From contig JBNKJS010000027.1 in the NCBI GenBank assembly GCA_050291365.1, forward strand, positions 18,521 to 82,520: DNA of 64,000 nt, read 5' to 3'. A program made the position numbers and the translations under genes. Below are positions 1 through 7,852 of the stretch, in pieces. Source of the stretch: JAAGZL01 sp050291365. Its GTDB lineage: Bacteria > Pseudomonadota > Gammaproteobacteria > Chromatiales > Chromatiaceae. Each line of letters opens with the position of its first letter. The stretch's first letter is position 1. The notes under the pieces were generated by a model that saw nothing but the letters and a program-made list of their open reading frames with translations, made no database searches and had not been told where the DNA came from.

Positions 1-737
1 CCCAGGCCGGCAAAGAGGTGGTGCTATCCACCCTGGCCCTGCTGGAGGCGGAGTCAGAACTGATACGTCTGCGACGCATCTGCAGCAACGACCAGTACAT
101 GATCGAAGCCAACGATATGGGCGCAGTCCATCTGCGTGAAGGCAAGCCGTTTGTAACCGGCCATAGCGTAAACGTATACAACGGACATACAGTTAGGCTG
201 CTGGCAAAACAGGGGCTCAAGCGCTGGGTGTTACCGGTGGAGCTATCCTGGCAGGCCATGGCCGATATCCAGGCCGAGAGCCCGGAGGATATGGAGGTGG
301 AGGTGTTTGCTTATGGTCGTTTGCCGCTGGCCTACTCGGCACGCTGCTTCACCGCCCGCTCCTGCAATCTGCCGAAGGATAACTGTCAGTACCGCTGCTT
401 TGACTTTCCGGATGGACTTATGCTCAAGTCCCAGGATGAAACCAGCTTCCTGGCCCTGAATGGCATCCAGACCCAATCGGCCCACACCTTCAATCTGCTG
501 CCGGAACTGGAGCGGATGCGGGAGCTGAATGTGGATGTGGTGCGCATCAGTCCTCAATCCAATGTTACTGAGCAGATTGTGGATATATTCCATAAATGCC
601 TCACCCGGGAGATGAGTCTGGAGGAGGGTAATGCCAAACTGGAGCCCCTGCTGCTGGTGGGGCCGTGTGACGGCTACTGGCATGGCGAGGCCGGGATGGA
701 AGACAAGGCCCATGCAGCCGCAAAAAAAATGGTGTAG
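1..737 (+). CDS. ubiV: UbiV, U32-peptidase-like protein for O2-independent ubiquinone synthesis (5' truncated)
   Basis: The frame is open from base 3 to the stop, so the window edge cuts the gene and roughly 50 N-terminal residues of this ~290-aa family are missing. The visible part has the peptidase-U32 fold signature of UbiV/YhbV, including KEVVLSTLALLE, ARCFTAR and the cysteine cluster NCQYRC. In E. coli, UbiV uses four cysteines to hold a [4Fe-4S] cluster and acts with UbiU and UbiT in anaerobic hydroxylation of the ubiquinone ring. A ubiT gene lies at 14.5 kb on the other strand. UbiU would be expected just upstream, outside the window. An alternative annotation is generic U32 peptidase, but no protease activity is implied. 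Confidence 0.85.
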   Translation, partial: QAGKEVVLSTLALLEAESELIRLRRICSNDQYMIEANDMGAVHLREGKPFVTGHSVNVYNGHTVRLLAKQGLKRWVLPVELSWQAMADIQAESPEDMEVEVFAYGRLPLAYSARCFTARSCNLPKDNCQYRCFDFPDGLMLKSQDETSFLALNGIQTQSAHTFNLLPELERMRELNVDVVRISPQSNVTEQIVDIFHKCLTREMSLEEGNAKLEPLLLVGPCDGYWHGEAGMEDKAHAAAKKMV

Positions 738-786
738 GCAAAAGAGAGCTGCCTACACCAAATTACCGCTTAAGGTAAGAGAGTTG

Positions 787-1233
787 TCAGATTCTGTGCC
801 AGGTCTGGGTGCGGAAGAAGATGCCAACATAGCCGCGCACCTTCAGCTTGCCATTCTCTAGCCAGAGCTTGCATTTGTAAACCTTGCCATTTTTTGGGTC
901 CAGGATTTTGCCATCACTGTACTTATCGCCCTTCTTCACTAGGTCTTTCATGATCACCATGCCCTTAACCCGCTTACCTTTGCGTGGGTCGCCGTCCTTG
1001 CATTTTTCACAGCGCGGGTTGGGATCTTCACCCTTCTTTCGGAATAGCTTAGTAACACGGCCGTAGTATTTATCACCACTTTTATAGATCCTAACAATGG
1101 ACTTGGGTTGCTTGGTTTTGTCGTCAATGGTCTTCCAATTGCCGACTATAGAGCCCTTTGCTGCAAAGACTGGAGCAGAAAAAAACAGACAGAGCAGAAG
1201 AGGTAACATGATAAATCTAGTTATATTTTTCAT
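787..1233 (-). CDS. DUF2147-type secreted protein
   Basis: About 148 residues. An ATG at 1233 begins a classic signal peptide (MKNITRFIMLPLLLCL, cleavage probably after VFA), so the upstream in-frame ATG at 1269 is less likely. The mature part (IVGNWKTIDDKTKQPKSIV, then IYKSGDKYYGRV, then a C-terminal GYVGIFFRTQTW) matches the small DUF2147 family found in many proteobacteria. It is lysine-rich and has three cysteines (PRCEKCKDGD and YKCKLW). It probably acts in the periplasm. The biochemical function of the family is unknown. It stands alone, convergent with ubiV. Confidence 0.7.
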   Translation of the reverse strand: MKNITRFIMLPLLLCLFFSAPVFAAKGSIVGNWKTIDDKTKQPKSIVRIYKSGDKYYGRVTKLFRKKGEDPNPRCEKCKDGDPRKGKRVKGMVIMKDLVKKGDKYSDGKILDPKNGKVYKCKLWLENGKLKVRGYVGIFFRTQTWHRI

Positions 1234-1416
1234 AATTTCGCCCGTTAGTGATTGAGTTAACAAGTACAAAAGATGAGGCGAGAGGCGTCAATTACATAAC
1301 AGTGCAAAATCGCTGGCAATATAGGTCAAATGCCCCGGGATTTTCGTGTAAATTTCTCAATAACATCATGCTAAAGTTAATTAAACCCAGAAATAATTCA
1401 AGCAGGAGCTGTATCC

Positions 1417-1899
1417 ATGAAACAAGAGCAGCGTGCGGAACTGGCTGAACAGGCCTCGAAGAAGGCCTATGAGCTTGAAAATGAATACGGCTGCTGTCCG
1501 CAGTGTATTCTTACCGCAATAAAAGAGACAGTGGGCAATATCTCAGACGATGCCATCAAGGCAAGTCACGGACTCTCAGGCGGTGGCAGTCTCATGGGTA
1601 TAGGTACCTGTGGGGCATTAACCGGAGGGCTAATGGCTCTCAGCACAAAGCGTGGGCGTGATGCCGACAAACTGCACCGTGGCTCAGGTATCGCCAATTT
1701 CCAGGTTGGGCGTCAGTTGGTAGAGAAATTTCAGGAAGAGTTCGGCGGGGTAACCTGTGATCATTTGCAGAAACAGTTCACCGGGCGTACTTGGGATATG
1801 TGGAAGCCGGAGGAGTATAAAGCCTTTTCTGAGAGTCGTGGTGATCAGTGCGCACGGGCTACTGCATTAGTGACTAAATGGGTGGTTGAGTTGATGTGA
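1417..1899 (+). CDS. C_GCAxxG_C_C family putative redox protein
   Basis: 160 aa, ATG preceded by aggagctg about 8 bases upstream. The cysteine spacing is the hallmark of the family: GCCPQC near residue 27, GTCGALTGG in the middle (the C-GAxxG core), a later VTC and a C-terminal DQCARA. These proteins are thought to bind metal or act as redox-active thiol proteins, often in anaerobes and sulfur- or metal-metabolising bacteria. No transmembrane segment or signal peptide is seen, so it is cytoplasmic. No functional partner is evident next to it. Confidence 0.75.
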   Translation: MKQEQRAELAEQASKKAYELENEYGCCPQCILTAIKETVGNISDDAIKASHGLSGGGSLMGIGTCGALTGGLMALSTKRGRDADKLHRGSGIANFQVGRQLVEKFQEEFGGVTCDHLQKQFTGRTWDMWKPEEYKAFSESRGDQCARATALVTKWVVELM

Positions 1900-2170
1900 T
1901 GTTGGTTTCTTGTTTAATGTTCGTCAGCTATGACCTGATCCTGGATCCATAAGCAGCAACTTCCTCACTCCACGACTTGATCGCTTGATCCATTTCCCTC
2001 TCCCCGAGGAATAAGGGAGAGCTGTTAGCTGTTTGTTATGATTACAGAACAGTAGTAGCTGTAATATCGATGACAATTTATATAGTTACTATCATACTAG
2101 GCGCTATTATATGGGACAGCAGCGCGTACAACTCATATGAACATGCGACTAAATCAGACAGGAGCTCTGC

Positions 2171-2713
2171 ATGGGTAATTCACTATTCGACCAGTTGAAA
2201 AAAAGCGGGCTGGTGGATGAACAGAAGGCCAAGCAGGCCAAGAAAGATAAACAGAAACAGGCCAGGCAACAAAAGGGCAAGAAGGCCAAGCCACTAACCG
2301 AAAGCAAGCTGCTGGCCCAGCAGGCCCAGGCCGAGAAGGTTGCCAGGGACCGGGAGCTGAATCAGCAGCGCAAACTGGCCGCAGAGCAGGTTGCCCTGGC
2401 CGCCCAGATTAAACAGCTTATTCAGATGAATCGCATCGAGGATAGCCAAGGTGAGATCGGGTTTAATTTCACCGATGGCAACAAGGTGCAGCGCCTGTAT
2501 GTGACTGATGAACTGCATGCCCAGTTGGTGCGGGGGCGTTTGGCTATCGTAAAGCTGGCAGAGGGTTATGAACTGGTACCGGCCAGAGTTGCAGAGAAGA
2601 TCAAACTGCGCGATCCATCCTCTGTGCTGGTTTGTAATGAGGTTGGGCCGGAAGCTACGGATGAAGATGATCCCTATGCCGATTATCAGGTACCTGATGA
2701 CCTGATATGGTGA
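2171..2713 (+). CDS. DUF2058 (YaiL-like) protein
   Basis: 180 aa with a clear Shine-Dalgarno (caggagc) before ATG. The N-terminal 80 residues are Lys/Gln/Ala-rich and probably helical (MGNSLFDQLKKSGLVDEQKA is the family's typical opening). The C-terminal part is a small globular region ending in an acidic tail (DEDDPYADYQVPDDLIW). This matches DUF2058, described as a nucleoprotein or polynucleotide-associated protein of unknown function in gammaproteobacteria. Length and both ends fit the family, so it looks intact. Confidence 0.8.
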   Translation: MGNSLFDQLKKSGLVDEQKAKQAKKDKQKQARQQKGKKAKPLTESKLLAQQAQAEKVARDRELNQQRKLAAEQVALAAQIKQLIQMNRIEDSQGEIGFNFTDGNKVQRLYVTDELHAQLVRGRLAIVKLAEGYELVPARVAEKIKLRDPSSVLVCNEVGPEATDEDDPYADYQVPDDLIW

Positions 2714-2748
2714 TGAAAATGAACCTACACTTGTCCCTGGCTTATTAG

Positions 2749-3963
2749 ATGGATGTTGCAGTAATAGGCGGTGGCGCAGCCGGGTTTTTTGCAGCAATAG
2801 CGGCAAAAGAGAATTACCCCTTCGCCAAGGTTGTGATCTTTGAGAAATCACAACAACTCCTGGCCAAGGTCAAAGTGTCCGGCGGAGGGAGGTGCAACGT
2901 CACCAACGGCTGCACCTCAATAAAGGAGCTATCCGAAGCCTATCCCCGAGGCGGCAAGACGTTAAAAAAGGCCTTTCATACCTTTAATACCAAACATGCC
3001 ATGCAGTGGTTTGAGTCCAGGGGAGTTGCCCTGGTAACCCAGGAAGACAATTGCGTGTTTCCGGCATCCCAGAACTCTCAAAGCATAATCGACTGTTTCT
3101 TACAGCAGGCGAAGATGTTGAATGTGCAGATTGAACTGGGGCGAGGAATAAAGTCCATCAAACCAAACGGCCACAGGTTGGAGTTGGGATTTATTGAGGA
3201 GGAAATTCCACCAATAATCTTTGATAAAGTAATCGTAGCCACCGGAGGTTGTCCCCATAGAAAGGGTTTGCGCTGGCTGGAAAAACTGCATCACAAGATC
3301 GAGGACCCAGTCCCTTCACTGTTTACCTTCAACATCCCTAAAGAGCCAATAACCGAACTGATGGGGGTTGTGGTGGAAAATACCCTGGTTGCAATACAGG
3401 GTACAAAGCTTAAATCATCTGGCCCACTACTGATTACGCACTGGGGTATGAGCGGACCAGCTATCTTAAAACTGTCGGCCTTTGGCGCCAGGCTGCTAAG
3501 TGAAAAGAGATACGAATTTAAAATCCAGGTTAATTGGACAGGGTTGCAGAATAACGAAATAGTCATGGATGCCCTGAATACCATTGTTAGTGAACATCCC
3601 AACAAACTACTATCAAATATCAGACCCTACTCCTTACCGGAAAGACTATGGCGTTACCTGCTAAATAAAAGTGATATGTCGGAAAGAAAAAAGTGGGCAG
3701 AGTTAGGCAAAAAGGGCCTGAACAAATTGGTGAATCTGCTAACCAACGATATCTATTCAGTACGAGGTAAGACCACATTCAAAGAAGAGTTTGTAACCTG
3801 CGGCGGCGTAAGTCTGGAAAGCGTGGATATTAATACTATGCAGAGTAAGGTGTGTAAAAATCTCTATTTTGCCGGAGAGATACTGGATATTGATGGCATA
3901 ACCGGAGGTTACAATTTTCAGGCAGCATGGACTACCGCGTATATCGCTGCTCGGCTTGGCTGA
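2749..3963 (+). CDS. BaiN/HI0933-like NAD(P)/FAD-dependent oxidoreductase
   Basis: 404 aa. The N-terminus carries the dinucleotide-binding motif VAVIGGGAAGFFAA (Gly at residues 7, 8, 9 and 12), followed by KVKVSGGGRCNVTN. The C-terminus has the second FAD contact GEILDIDGITGGYNFQAAW. These are signatures of the HI0933/YhiN/BaiN flavoprotein family, usually about 400 aa. The substrate is unknown in most members. No good ribosome site precedes the ATG at 2749, but an earlier start would lose the usual N-terminus. The stop codon lies inside a diverged repeat (3959-4007). Confidence 0.85.
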   Translation: MDVAVIGGGAAGFFAAIAAKENYPFAKVVIFEKSQQLLAKVKVSGGGRCNVTNGCTSIKELSEAYPRGGKTLKKAFHTFNTKHAMQWFESRGVALVTQEDNCVFPASQNSQSIIDCFLQQAKMLNVQIELGRGIKSIKPNGHRLELGFIEEEIPPIIFDKVIVATGGCPHRKGLRWLEKLHHKIEDPVPSLFTFNIPKEPITELMGVVVENTLVAIQGTKLKSSGPLLITHWGMSGPAILKLSAFGARLLSEKRYEFKIQVNWTGLQNNEIVMDALNTIVSEHPNKLLSNIRPYSLPERLWRYLLNKSDMSERKKWAELGKKGLNKLVNLLTNDIYSVRGKTTFKEEFVTCGGVSLESVDINTMQSKVCKNLYFAGEILDIDGITGGYNFQAAWTTAYIAARLG

Positions 3964-4007
3964 TATTCTTGTTAAACAGCAGAGTATAAAACGATAAGGC
4001 AGGATGC
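3959..4007. repeat. Diverged direct repeat, copy A
   Basis: Begins gctgatattct and ends gcaggatgc. By eye about 36 of 49 positions match copy B at 4451-4498, in the same orientation. The pair brackets the FeoC-like gene. Copy A overlaps the stop codon of the flavoprotein gene. Confidence 0.5.
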
Positions 4008-4098
4008 AGCTTCACAAGAAAAATAAATGAGTCCAATTTTATTGTAAGAAGTCTATGGTTTAAAAATCAGGAATCACTGCCTTTATAAATAATATAAC

Positions 4099-4320
4099 TC
4101 ACTCTGCCATTTCATAGTACTCAACCAGGGTGGGTACGCATGGCTCGCAGCCATCGTTGCAGCAGCTTGAAACATAGTGTTTGTGCATTGCTCCATCTGC
4201 AACCAGTTGTTCCAGGGTGGACTGGATCTGGTCTTTATCCAACTCGAAACCGCGGGCGAAATCATCCAGGGACGCCTGTTTACGCCACTTGAGAAAATTT
4301 TGAATTTCTGAAAGGTCCAT
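4099..4320 (-). CDS. FeoC-like winged-helix protein
   Basis: 73 aa. The start MDLSEIQNFLKWRKQASLDD and the C-terminal cysteine group (SSCCNDGCEPC) match the FeoC family: a small winged helix with cysteines that can hold an Fe-S cluster and that acts with the ferrous-iron transporter FeoB. No feoA or feoB lies next to it, so it is a solo copy and might regulate something else. The start is the ATG at 4320, with no strong ribosome site. It lies between two diverged direct repeats. Confidence 0.7.
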   Translation of the reverse strand: MDLSEIQNFLKWRKQASLDDFARGFELDKDQIQSTLEQLVADGAMHKHYVSSCCNDGCEPCVPTLVEYYEMAE

Positions 4321-4450
4321 ACTTACATTTTTCCTGCCAATACCAAATCATCCTGAACAGTATATCTTTCTACAGGGATTTGTCAGTATCAGTACAGCCA
4401 GGGACGGCACAGAGCTGACCGTTAGGAAACGCATTATTTAAGGTTATTGG

Positions 4451-4498
4451 GCTGATATTCTCAGTGAAAAGTAGCATATAACTTATAAAGCAGGATGC
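4451..4498. repeat. Diverged direct repeat, copy B
   Basis: Same orientation as copy A at 3959-4007. The first 11 and last 9 bases are identical and the middle is about 55-60% matched. Together they flank the FeoC-like gene. Confidence 0.5.
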
Positions 4499-4556
4499 GT
4501 TAAATACACCAAAATAATTAATGCGTACCCTTTTCCTCTTTTTCTTTGGATTTGCC

Positions 4557-4656
4557 ACGTGTTATAACACGTTACATATATAAAAATCAGTATGTTATGC
4601 TAGCAGATGAGTTTTATACGTCAATATTGACGTGTTTTAACACGTCGATTTTGACG
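4557..4656. promoter_or_regulatory. Array of alternating ACGT palindromes
   Basis: A perfect 16-bp palindrome acgtgttataacacgt sits at 4557-4572 and a second perfect one, acgtcaatattgacgt, at 4618-4633. The second runs into gacgtgttttaacacgtc (4629-4646, 8-bp arms with a TT centre) and then into cgtcgattttgacg (4643-4656). The last three 14-bp units start at 4619, 4631 and 4643, exactly 12 bases apart, sharing CG at the joins. Two unit types alternate (CGTGTT..AACACG and CGTC..GACG). The array ends 24 bases before the ATG of the small membrane protein gene, so an operator for an unknown regulator is the natural reading. No protein is known to bind it. Confidence 0.55.
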
Positions 4657-4680
4657 TCGAATTATAGTTAGGTGCTAAAA

Positions 4681-4947
4681 ATGAAAGTTAAGCTAATATT
4701 GCTGTTTATTTTGTGCCCGTCATTAGCAAATGCTTCTAACATGGGCGATGTTACAGTTCCAATTGCAGTATGGGTTTTTGGTGGGCTAGCAGCAGTAGCT
4801 CTTTCTTTATCAATTTCAAGCAGAAAAAAAGACAATGAAGATGAAGAAGGCGGCAAAACTGATACTGTAGGCTTTGTGGCTCTATTACTGATATTCATTC
4901 CATTAATATTAGTTGCTGGTATTTTTGCTTTCTGGCTTTCGATTTAG
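4681..4947 (+). CDS. Small membrane protein, unrecognised
   Basis: 88 aa from ATG at 4681, with agg 8 bases upstream. An in-frame GTG at 4672 is less likely because it overlaps that site. It shows an N-terminal signal or anchor (MKVKLILLFILCPSLANA), a hydrophobic helix (PIAVWVFGGLAAVALSLSI), a charged acidic linker (RKKDNEDEEGGK) and a second hydrophobic helix at the end (FVALLLIFIPLILVAGIF). I do not recognise a family. Base composition is AT-rich compared with the backbone, as in the DUF4034 gene nearby, which suggests transfer. It ends 35 bases before the transposase-element repeats. Confidence 0.6.
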   Translation: MKVKLILLFILCPSLANASNMGDVTVPIAVWVFGGLAAVALSLSISSRKKDNEDEEGGKTDTVGFVALLLIFIPLILVAGIFAFWLSI

Positions 4948-4982
4948 GAAAACATATAAATGCGTTATCACATTCCATAAAA

Positions 4983-6365
4983 AAAATACAAGGACACCCA
5001 CCACCCAAAGGACACCTAAAAATACATAAAAATACAAGGACACCCACCACCCAAAGCAGCAACACATAATCTTCTATTTTGCTACCATGAACCGTTAGAA
5101 GTTTTGATTGAATGGGATAGTTTTGTTGTGAAACTAGAATAAGTTGTCGATCAATCGAAGACTTTATTTCGGCAGTGAATAGGAAGCCACTCCTGACGCA
5201 GGAAAAGAGGCATTGCTGGATTGAATGTTATGGCTAGCTAAGTGCTGTAAAGCAGTTTGGATTCGCCCAAGCCCTTGATGAAACGTTGACCCAATCGTTG
5301 GGCTGTTGCACGTACCTTATCTACAGGTCCCATCACCAAGGGGTGAGGTTTGTCTTTATGGCCCCGCAGATGTTCTACAAATCCGTTCTGCTCCAATCCC
5401 AGACGAGCCAGGATAGGTGGGGTATCAGACGGAATCGATCCGCGTTTATCCTCACGGATGGCTCTGCCGGCCCAATCTACCAGCTGCAGATAATCGTTTG
5501 CAGTGAAACCTATGGCATTGGGGTGGTTGTCTTCTCTTGCGGCCACTAACGGCATAAGGGTTGGGAGAACATCTGAGTGTTTTTCCTCTCCCAGACTCTC
5601 ACGGATACGCTGCTGGATTGAGGTGTAGTCACTCTGTTCAGGTGTTTCTGCCAGCATAGCCCTTATAGGGTTGAGATCTACATAGCCCATGCTGGTAAGC
5701 ACTGCAGCATCATCCAGCAGAGCCTGAGATTTAAATCTTCCCTCCCAAAACCTCCCGGTACAGCTGTCTTCCTTATTAGCCCTACGGGCCAGATATTCGT
5801 TCAGGCAGCGCATAAACCAAGAGATATCCGAGAGACGATCACGCCAACAGTTCAAAATCACCTTAACCGCTCTGATTTCAGCCTTTGAGATTGCCTCACC
5901 CTGCGCATAACGGCTGACTAAAACAGGCAGAGAGAATAGCTGTTGCCAGCGCTCTATCATCTCCTTCTCAGACCAGTTATCCGCACTATTCTGATCAATA
6001 CGTAGTACCAGATGGTAATGGTTAGAGAGGACCGCATAGGCGGCAATATCAATGGCAAAGATAGAGGAGAGTTCAGATAGACGTGAAACCACCCACGACT
6101 TCCGGTGTTCGTAGCTCTTTCCTGTCAGAGAGTCTTCTCCACAGAGAAAGGCACGACGTACACAGCGGCTTATAACGTGATAGTAGGGAGTGGCATCCAG
6201 GGATATGAGTTCCTTTCTTGCTCTGGTCATTGTCTTCATCCTTGAAGTTGTGTTGTAGAGCTAGTTTATTCACTTTATTATGAATGTCAATTGATGGGTG
6301 TCCTTGTGTTCTTTGTTGTGTTCTTGTGTTACTTACTTGTGTTAGTGTTAGTAGGGTGTCCTTGT
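4983..6365. mobile_element. REP-associated tyrosine transposase element (IS200-like)
   Basis: The left end has two 28-bp direct copies (4983-5010 and 5029-5056) containing acaaggacaccca. The right end has the same word inverted, tgggtgtccttgt at 6295-6307 and gggtgtccttgt at 6354-6365. The transposase gene lies between them on the minus strand. Paired short motifs at each end fit single-strand (HUH) transposases of the REP-associated type, which recognise subterminal repeats. The exact outer boundary is not certain because no target duplication is expected for this class. Confidence 0.65.
5238..6230 (-). CDS. REP-associated tyrosine transposase (Y1/HUH)
   Basis: 330 aa from the ATG at 6230, chosen because aagga lies about 9 bases upstream and because relatives begin MTRARKELISLDATPYY. 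An ATG nine bases earlier is adjacent to the same aagg. The HUH metal motif is SNHYHLVLR (His71, His73). The likely nucleophile tyrosine is in the helix LNEYLARRAN (about Tyr146), followed by the family motif GRFWEGRFKSQ and MGYVDLNPIRA. It would nick and rejoin single-stranded DNA at element ends. It is longer than E. coli TnpA-REP (165 aa), having a C-terminal extension typical of the large subgroup. It appears intact. Confidence 0.85.
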   Translation of the reverse strand: MTRARKELISLDATPYYHVISRCVRRAFLCGEDSLTGKSYEHRKSWVVSRLSELSSIFAIDIAAYAVLSNHYHLVLRIDQNSADNWSEKEMIERWQQLFSLPVLVSRYAQGEAISKAEIRAVKVILNCWRDRLSDISWFMRCLNEYLARRANKEDSCTGRFWEGRFKSQALLDDAAVLTSMGYVDLNPIRAMLAETPEQSDYTSIQQRIRESLGEEKHSDVLPTLMPLVAAREDNHPNAIGFTANDYLQLVDWAGRAIREDKRGSIPSDTPPILARLGLEQNGFVEHLRGHKDKPHPLVMGPVDKVRATAQRLGQRFIKGLGESKLLYST

Positions 6366-6395
6366 GTCACTTGTGTCATTAGGAGAAAAGAAATC

Positions 6396-7430
6396 ATGGA
6401 ATCAAACAACAAGATTATCATTGTTGCCACGCTTCTATTTGGGGCTATTGTAGGAGGAGCTTTTGTAGCTGTAATTACTAATGGTTTAGAAAGCAAAGAA
6501 ACCATCGGTAAATGGGATGACCCAACTTGGCTGCGCAAAGAAGTAAAACAATTAGTATTGCATAATGATTTTCGTCAATTAGAAAAGATGATACATGATG
6601 CAAGAACAAAAAAACAAAGATACAAAACCACTGCATGGGTGCTACAAGATTTGTACAATGCTATCCCTTATATGCAAAGCACCTACGAAGGAATTTACAG
6701 ATTTATTGATGAATGGAGAGAAAACTCACCTGAGTCAAATATTCCTGATGTTATTGAAGGGCGTGCATTCGTAGCTAGAGCGTGGGACATTCGTGGAAAC
6801 GCAAAATCAAGAAACCTTTCATATAACGAATATACTGGCTTTAAAGAGTATTTGGCTAAAGCATGGGAATCTCTCTCCATCGCAGAAAATAAAGGGCCTA
6901 TGGATGCAGAAATCTGTACGAAAAAAATGGAGCTAGCTTTTTTGCTATATGCAGATAAAATCAGAGCGAAAAAGATTTTTAGTAAATGCGTGAAGATTGA
7001 GCCTGGCTATTATCAGGCATACATTGAAATGCTGAATTATCTACAGCCGAAATGGTTTGGCTCATCTGAAGAGATGTTGATGTTTGTGGAAAAATCAGCA
7101 GACAGTACCAAACATATTGACGGAGACGGGCTCTATTCTATTTTAGTAAATGCAAGATCTAATAATTCTAATAAACTTTTTGTTGGGAATGGCGGTGAGT
7201 TTTCATGGGCAAGAACAAAATCAGGGTTCCACGATATTTTAAAAAAGTATGGAGAATCTCCCTATATTCTTCATAGATACGGATATCTTGCAATGATTGC
7301 TAGTGACCATAACGCTCTTGCGGAAGTACTAAAAAAGACTGGTGTTGAATGGGATGAATTAAAAGAAAAATACTATCGAAAGAGAAGTTGGTATGAGTAT
7401 CATTTGAATAAAACAAAAGAATATCTATAA
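6396..7430 (+). CDS. DUF4034-like protein with N-terminal membrane anchor
   Basis: 344 aa from ATG at 6396, with aggag at 6381-6385. The open frame extends upstream through the transposon end, but that part is low-complexity repeat sequence. Residues 7-28 form one membrane helix (IIIVATLLFGAIVGGAFVAV), so the rest is probably outside the membrane on one face. The body has the helical pattern of DUF4034 proteins: NDFRQLEKMIHDAR, FIDEWRENSPES, ARAWDIRGN and YLQPKWFGSSEEML. Function of the family is unknown. The gene is AT-rich and sits between a complete transposase element and a decayed copy of the element end. Confidence 0.7.
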   Translation: MESNNKIIIVATLLFGAIVGGAFVAVITNGLESKETIGKWDDPTWLRKEVKQLVLHNDFRQLEKMIHDARTKKQRYKTTAWVLQDLYNAIPYMQSTYEGIYRFIDEWRENSPESNIPDVIEGRAFVARAWDIRGNAKSRNLSYNEYTGFKEYLAKAWESLSIAENKGPMDAEICTKKMELAFLLYADKIRAKKIFSKCVKIEPGYYQAYIEMLNYLQPKWFGSSEEMLMFVEKSADSTKHIDGDGLYSILVNARSNNSNKLFVGNGGEFSWARTKSGFHDILKKYGESPYILHRYGYLAMIASDHNALAEVLKKTGVEWDELKEKYYRKRSWYEYHLNKTKEYL

Positions 7431-7436
7431 AATAAT

Positions 7437-7733
7437 AAAATACAAGGACAGCCACCACTTAAAAAATGCCATTCAGTAAGCAGCAAGACATAATCTTCTA
7501 TTTTTCCACCATGAACCGTTAGAAGTTTTGATCGAATGGGATGGTTTTGTTGAGAAACTAGAATAAGTTATCGATCAACCGCAGATTCTATTTCGGCAGG
7601 GAATAGCAATCCCTTCCTGATGCAGGAAAAGAGGCGTTGCTGGATTGGAAGGTAATGTGTAGCTAAGTGCTGTAAAGTAGTTTGGACTCACTCAAGCCAT
7701 TGTTGCCCCAGTCGTTGGGCTGTTGCACGCAAA
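7437..7733 (-). pseudogene. Decayed second copy of transposase element (3' end only)
   Basis: From aaaatacaaggaca at 7437 to gttgggctgttgcacg at 7733 the sequence follows 5029-5315 closely in the same orientation, with substitutions and a short deletion. It contains the downstream flank and only the last ~20 codons of the transposase. The rest of the gene is absent, so it cannot encode a working enzyme, though it might still be mobilised in trans. It starts 6 bases after the DUF4034 gene stop. Confidence 0.75.
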
Positions 7734-7734
7734 T

Positions 7735-7796
7735 AAACCGGGTCAGAGCGCAATATTCTCTAAATATTAGAAACGATTGTTCTCAGACCCAGTTTT
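7735..7796. repeat. Imperfect inverted repeat next to transposon remnant
   Basis: The left arm aaaccgggtcagag (7735-7748) pairs with the right arm ctcagacccagttt (7783-7796), leaving an AT-rich centre of about 34 bases. It resembles the terminal hairpins of REP/RAYT-type mini-elements. No gene is inside. Confidence 0.5.
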
Positions 7797-7852
7797 ACAC
7801 ACCTAAACCGCCACTGTGGGTTCAGCATCGGATCGTCCTACAGTAATCTAAT

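Larger units (their letters stand above)
4321..4680. other. Gene-poor AT-rich gap with repeats
   Basis: About 360 bases without a convincing gene. The gap holds repeat copy B (4451-4498) and a group of related palindromes (4557-4656) listed separately. No tRNA or other RNA gene was recognised. Confidence 0.6.

Noticed and set aside
243..713. 156-aa open frame on the minus strand
   Set aside because: Antisense to ubiV and without recognisable domain or start signal.
1961..2020. Terminator near 1990-2010 (ctctccc ... gggagag)
   Set aside because: Weak stem with a long loop and no T-tract; probably a fragment of the REP-like hairpin seen at 10746.
4557..4656. Integron attC site or site-specific recombination site
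   Set aside because: The palindromes contain GTT/AAC words, but the arrangement lacks the paired R/L box structure and there is no integrase.
6291..6395. N-terminal extension of the DUF4034 gene (35 codons)
   Set aside because: It is encoded by the low-complexity transposon end, and a proper ribosome site lies before the ATG at 6396.
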